Assembly (NCBI GenBank): GCA_043809265.1
Contig: JAZDDY010000146.1
Coordinates: forward strand, 1 to 7,997
DNA from: JAPLVS01 sp043809265
Lineage (GTDB): Archaea; Iainarchaeota; Iainarchaeia; Iainarchaeales; DTGL01
Length of the DNA stretch: 7,997 bases
Direction of reading: 5' to 3'
The notes under the pieces were generated by a model. That model saw nothing but the letters and a program-made list of their open reading frames with translations, searched no databases and was not told the DNA's origin. The translations under genes and the position numbers were made by a program. Below, one piece after another: positions 6,180 through 7,997 of this stretch; position 1 is the first letter of the stretch; each line of letters opens with the position of its first letter.

Positions 6180-6243
6180 TGATGGTTTTAGGGCGGTAGA
6201 TTTTTTAAACAAGAGTGCGTTATTTTTATTGCAAGGTGCGAAA
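6180..6243. promoter_or_regulatory. Divergent promoter region between the peptidase and AMP phosphorylase genes
   Basis: A 64-bp divergent intergenic region. On the - strand, GTTTAAAAAA (6210 down to 6201) is centred about 26 nt before the peptidase ATG at 6179, fitting an archaeal TATA box for a leaderless message with no ribosome binding site. On the + strand, candidate A/T boxes are TTTTTTAAAC (6201-6210) and TTATTTTTAT (6220-6229); which one serves the phosphorylase cannot be decided. AGGTG at 6234-6238, 5 nt before the ATG at 6244, is a probable ribosome binding site for the phosphorylase. Confidence 0.45.
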
Positions 6244-7764
6244 ATGGAAGCTTACTCGCTTGAACTGAAGGCAAAGCCGCTGGAAATAAACGCCGGAAAG
6301 CATATCGCGATACTGCATGCGGAAACAGCGGCCAGGCTCGGCCTGCACCCGCTTGACCGCATTGAAATCCAAAACAGGGAGAAAAAAATCAAGATAGCGA
6401 CAGTCATTGACACCACTGACACTGTCCTCAAAAAGGACGAAATAGGGCTTTTCAGCGAGCTCGCCGAAATCCTTGCGGCGAAAGACGGCCTTAAGCTTGC
6501 GGTCTCACCGGCCGGCATCCCTGACAGCCTTAATTTTGTCAAAAAAAAGCTCAACGGCGTGACCCTTACAGGCGAGGAGATTAAATCCATTGTTAGGGAC
6601 ATAAACCTGAACAAGCTCAGCGACATAGAGCTTTCGGCTTTCATGACAGCGGTGCATATCCGCGGCTTTGACTTGAATGAAACTGTCGCGATGGCGCAGG
6701 CGCTTTCCGAGAACGGCAGGAAAATAAAATTCGATGTTTCGCCGATAGTCGACAAGCATTCTGTTGGCGGGATAAACGGCAGGGCAACAATGATTGTGGT
6801 GCCGATTGTCGCGGCCGCAGGCCTTTACATTCCAAAAACATCATCGCGCTCGATCACCTCCGCCGCCGGCACTGCGGATTCGATGGAGGTTCTTGCCAAT
6901 GTCAACCTTTCCGCCGAAAAGGTCAAGAGCATAACCGAAAAAGTCGGCGGCATCCTCATGTGGGGCGGCTCGCTTGATTTGGCGCCGGTGGACGACAAAA
7001 TCATAAGGGTCGAATACCCGCTTTCACAAAACCCTCAGGGCCAGGTCATTGCCAGCGTCATAGCGAAAAAGGCAGCAGTCGGCTCAAAGTTTGTTGTCAT
7101 TGATATCCCGATAGGGCAGGGAATGAAAATAAGCGACAGGCAGCAGGGCTCGGCCATGGCAGAAAAATTCATTGCTGTCGGGAGGAGAATGGGCATGAGG
7201 GTTGAGGCTGTGCTGACAGACGGCTCGCAGCCCAGCGGAAAGGCTTTCGGGCCTGCGCTCGAGGCAAAATATGCGATGCAGGTCCTTGAAGGCGAGTTCT
7301 TTGACAACCTTGCCCAGAAAAGCTGCGAATTGTGCGGCGTATTGTTCGAGCTTGCCGGAAAAACCGATGCAGGCCACGGCTTTGATTATGCGAAAAAAAT
7401 CCTCAAGTCTGGAAAGGCGCTTTCGAAAATGCAGCAGATAATAAAGGCCCAGGGCAAAAGGGTGGATTCGTCGAAAAAAATCGAGATGGCGCCTTATAGC
7501 CTTGACATCCGGGCAGAAACAGAGGGCGAGGTCGCAAGGGTAAATGTGAGAAAACTGATAGAACTGGCGAAACTCGCAGGCGCACCATATGACAAAAAGG
7601 CAGGCGTGCTGCTCACCGCCGAGCAGGGGCATGCGGTTGAAAAAGGCGGGGTCCTTTACACTATTTATGCGGAAAACAAGAGAAGGCTCGCATTGGCCGA
7701 AAAATTCGCGGCTGCCTCAAAGCCGGTGGAATTCGAAAGGATAATACTGGAAAAGATAAGCTGA
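6244..7764 (+). CDS. deoA: AMP phosphorylase (archaeal thymidine phosphorylase-like)
   Basis: Phosphorolyses nucleoside 5'-monophosphates, chiefly AMP, to the base and ribose 1,5-bisphosphate. In characterised archaea this feeds ribose-1,5-bisphosphate isomerase and type III RuBisCO. The product is 506 residues, close to the roughly 500 of the archaeal enzymes and longer than bacterial thymidine phosphorylase (about 440) because of the N-terminal extension (about 1-90) typical of the AMP-phosphorylase group. Motifs are LSDIELSAFMTAVHIRGF (125-142); VDKHSVGGINGRATM (169-183), the KHSxGG phosphate-site signature; IPKTSSRSITSAAGTADSME (196-215), the main family signature; GGSLDLAPVDDKIIRVEYPL (241-260); and the C-terminal lid domain with GHAVEKGGVLYTIY (462-475). 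The ATG at 6244 is preceded by AGGTG; the frame stays open far upstream only because it runs antisense to the peptidase gene. Neither pathway partner is in the window. The gene ends 10 bp from the convergent gene at 7775. Confidence 0.93.
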   Translation: MEAYSLELKAKPLEINAGKHIAILHAETAARLGLHPLDRIEIQNREKKIKIATVIDTTDTVLKKDEIGLFSELAEILAAKDGLKLAVSPAGIPDSLNFVKKKLNGVTLTGEEIKSIVRDINLNKLSDIELSAFMTAVHIRGFDLNETVAMAQALSENGRKIKFDVSPIVDKHSVGGINGRATMIVVPIVAAAGLYIPKTSSRSITSAAGTADSMEVLANVNLSAEKVKSITEKVGGILMWGGSLDLAPVDDKIIRVEYPLSQNPQGQVIASVIAKKAAVGSKFVVIDIPIGQGMKISDRQQGSAMAEKFIAVGRRMGMRVEAVLTDGSQPSGKAFGPALEAKYAMQVLEGEFFDNLAQKSCELCGVLFELAGKTDAGHGFDYAKKILKSGKALSKMQQIIKAQGKRVDSSKKIEMAPYSLDIRAETEGEVARVNVRKLIELAKLAGAPYDKKAGVLLTAEQGHAVEKGGVLYTIYAENKRRLALAEKFAAASKPVEFERIILEKIS

Positions 7765-7774
7765 CCATTCACTC

Positions 7775-7997
7775 TTATTTTTTGGGCTTCGCCTTTTTTG
7801 CTTTTTCTGCTTTCACTTCCTTGGAAAGCGACTTGTACAGTTCCACAAACTCTTCCACTTCAAGGGTGAAAACCTTTTGCCCGGTTTCTTTGCCCTTAAA
7901 TTTTTCGAGCACTGCGGCGTTTATGCGGGCGCGCTTTGAAAGGAATTCCTTGGAATCCTGCAGTGCGTTCGAGAGGTTCTTGTTCTTGTGCCTGAAA
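7775..7997 (-). CDS. Unrecognised protein, lysine-rich C-terminus (5' end outside window)
   Basis: The - strand is open from the window edge to a TAA at 7775-7777, giving the last 73 residues of a protein that starts beyond 7997. The visible part reads ...RHKNKNLSNALQDSKEFLSKR, then a stretch rich in Val/Glu/Phe (QKVFTLEVEEFVELYKSLS), and ends in a Lys/Ala tail (EVKAEKAKKAKPKK). The composition suggests mostly helical structure with a basic tail, as is common in archaeal ribosomal, RNA-binding or DNA-binding proteins, but no family motif is recognised and no function is claimed. It converges with AMP phosphorylase with 10 bp between stops. The coding call rests on the uninterrupted frame, plausible protein composition, and the absence of any other good frame in this 230-bp stretch. 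Confidence 0.65.
   Translation of the reverse strand, partial: FRHKNKNLSNALQDSKEFLSKRARINAAVLEKFKGKETGQKVFTLEVEEFVELYKSLSKEVKAEKAKKAKPKK

Noticed and set aside
5422..6243. Long open extension upstream of AMP phosphorylase in the same frame, apparently giving a 780-residue protein
   Set aside because: It is antisense to the well-supported M20 peptidase gene, has Ser/Phe/Pro-rich shadow composition, and true family homology begins at the ATG at 6244 with its own binding site.

Overview
The window is gene-dense (about 47% GC by eye) and looks archaeal. The signs are GGTGA/GGAGGGTG ribosome binding sites, an ATCase regulatory chain directly after its catalytic chain, an archaeal-type AMP phosphorylase, and two genes that lack a ribosome binding site but carry an A/T box about 26 nt before the ATG, as expected for leaderless archaeal transcripts. 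The compact layout and the membrane-anchored cysteine-repeat protein suggest a DPANN-type archaeon (Diapherotrites/Micrarchaeota/Woesearchaeota-like). That lineage is an inference, not something the sequence proves.

Region 1 (1-4337, + strand) is a pyrimidine biosynthesis operon: the end of pyrB, then pyrI, pyrC, pyrE, pyrF and a LOG-family nucleotide-binding gene. Except for the pyrI-pyrC junction, the genes overlap or lie 10-15 bp apart. Together they cover carbamoyl-aspartate formation (PyrB/PyrI), dihydroorotate formation (PyrC), orotate to OMP (PyrE) and OMP to UMP (PyrF). Dihydroorotate dehydrogenase and carbamoyl-phosphate synthetase are not in the window. The LOG-family member may act on nucleotide monophosphates at the end of the pathway.

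Region 2 (4338-4999, + strand) is a 95-bp promoter-bearing gap and a membrane-anchored protein made of five 26-residue repeats with two cysteines each. This is the least ordinary gene here. Region 3 (5025-6179, - strand) is an M20-family metallopeptidase convergent with it. Region 4 (6180-6243) is a short divergent promoter region. Region 5 (6244-7764, + strand) is AMP phosphorylase, a nucleoside-monophosphate degradation enzyme. Region 6 (7775-7997, - strand) is the lysine-rich C-terminus of an unrecognised protein that runs off the window.

No RNA genes, CRISPR arrays, insertion sequences or phage genes were seen, and there is no gene-free stretch longer than about 100 bp. Most of the window is ordinary core metabolism. 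The points worth a second look are the cysteine-repeat protein, an exact 15-bp tandem duplication that creates the pyrI stop codon, and the LOG-family gene in the pyrimidine operon.
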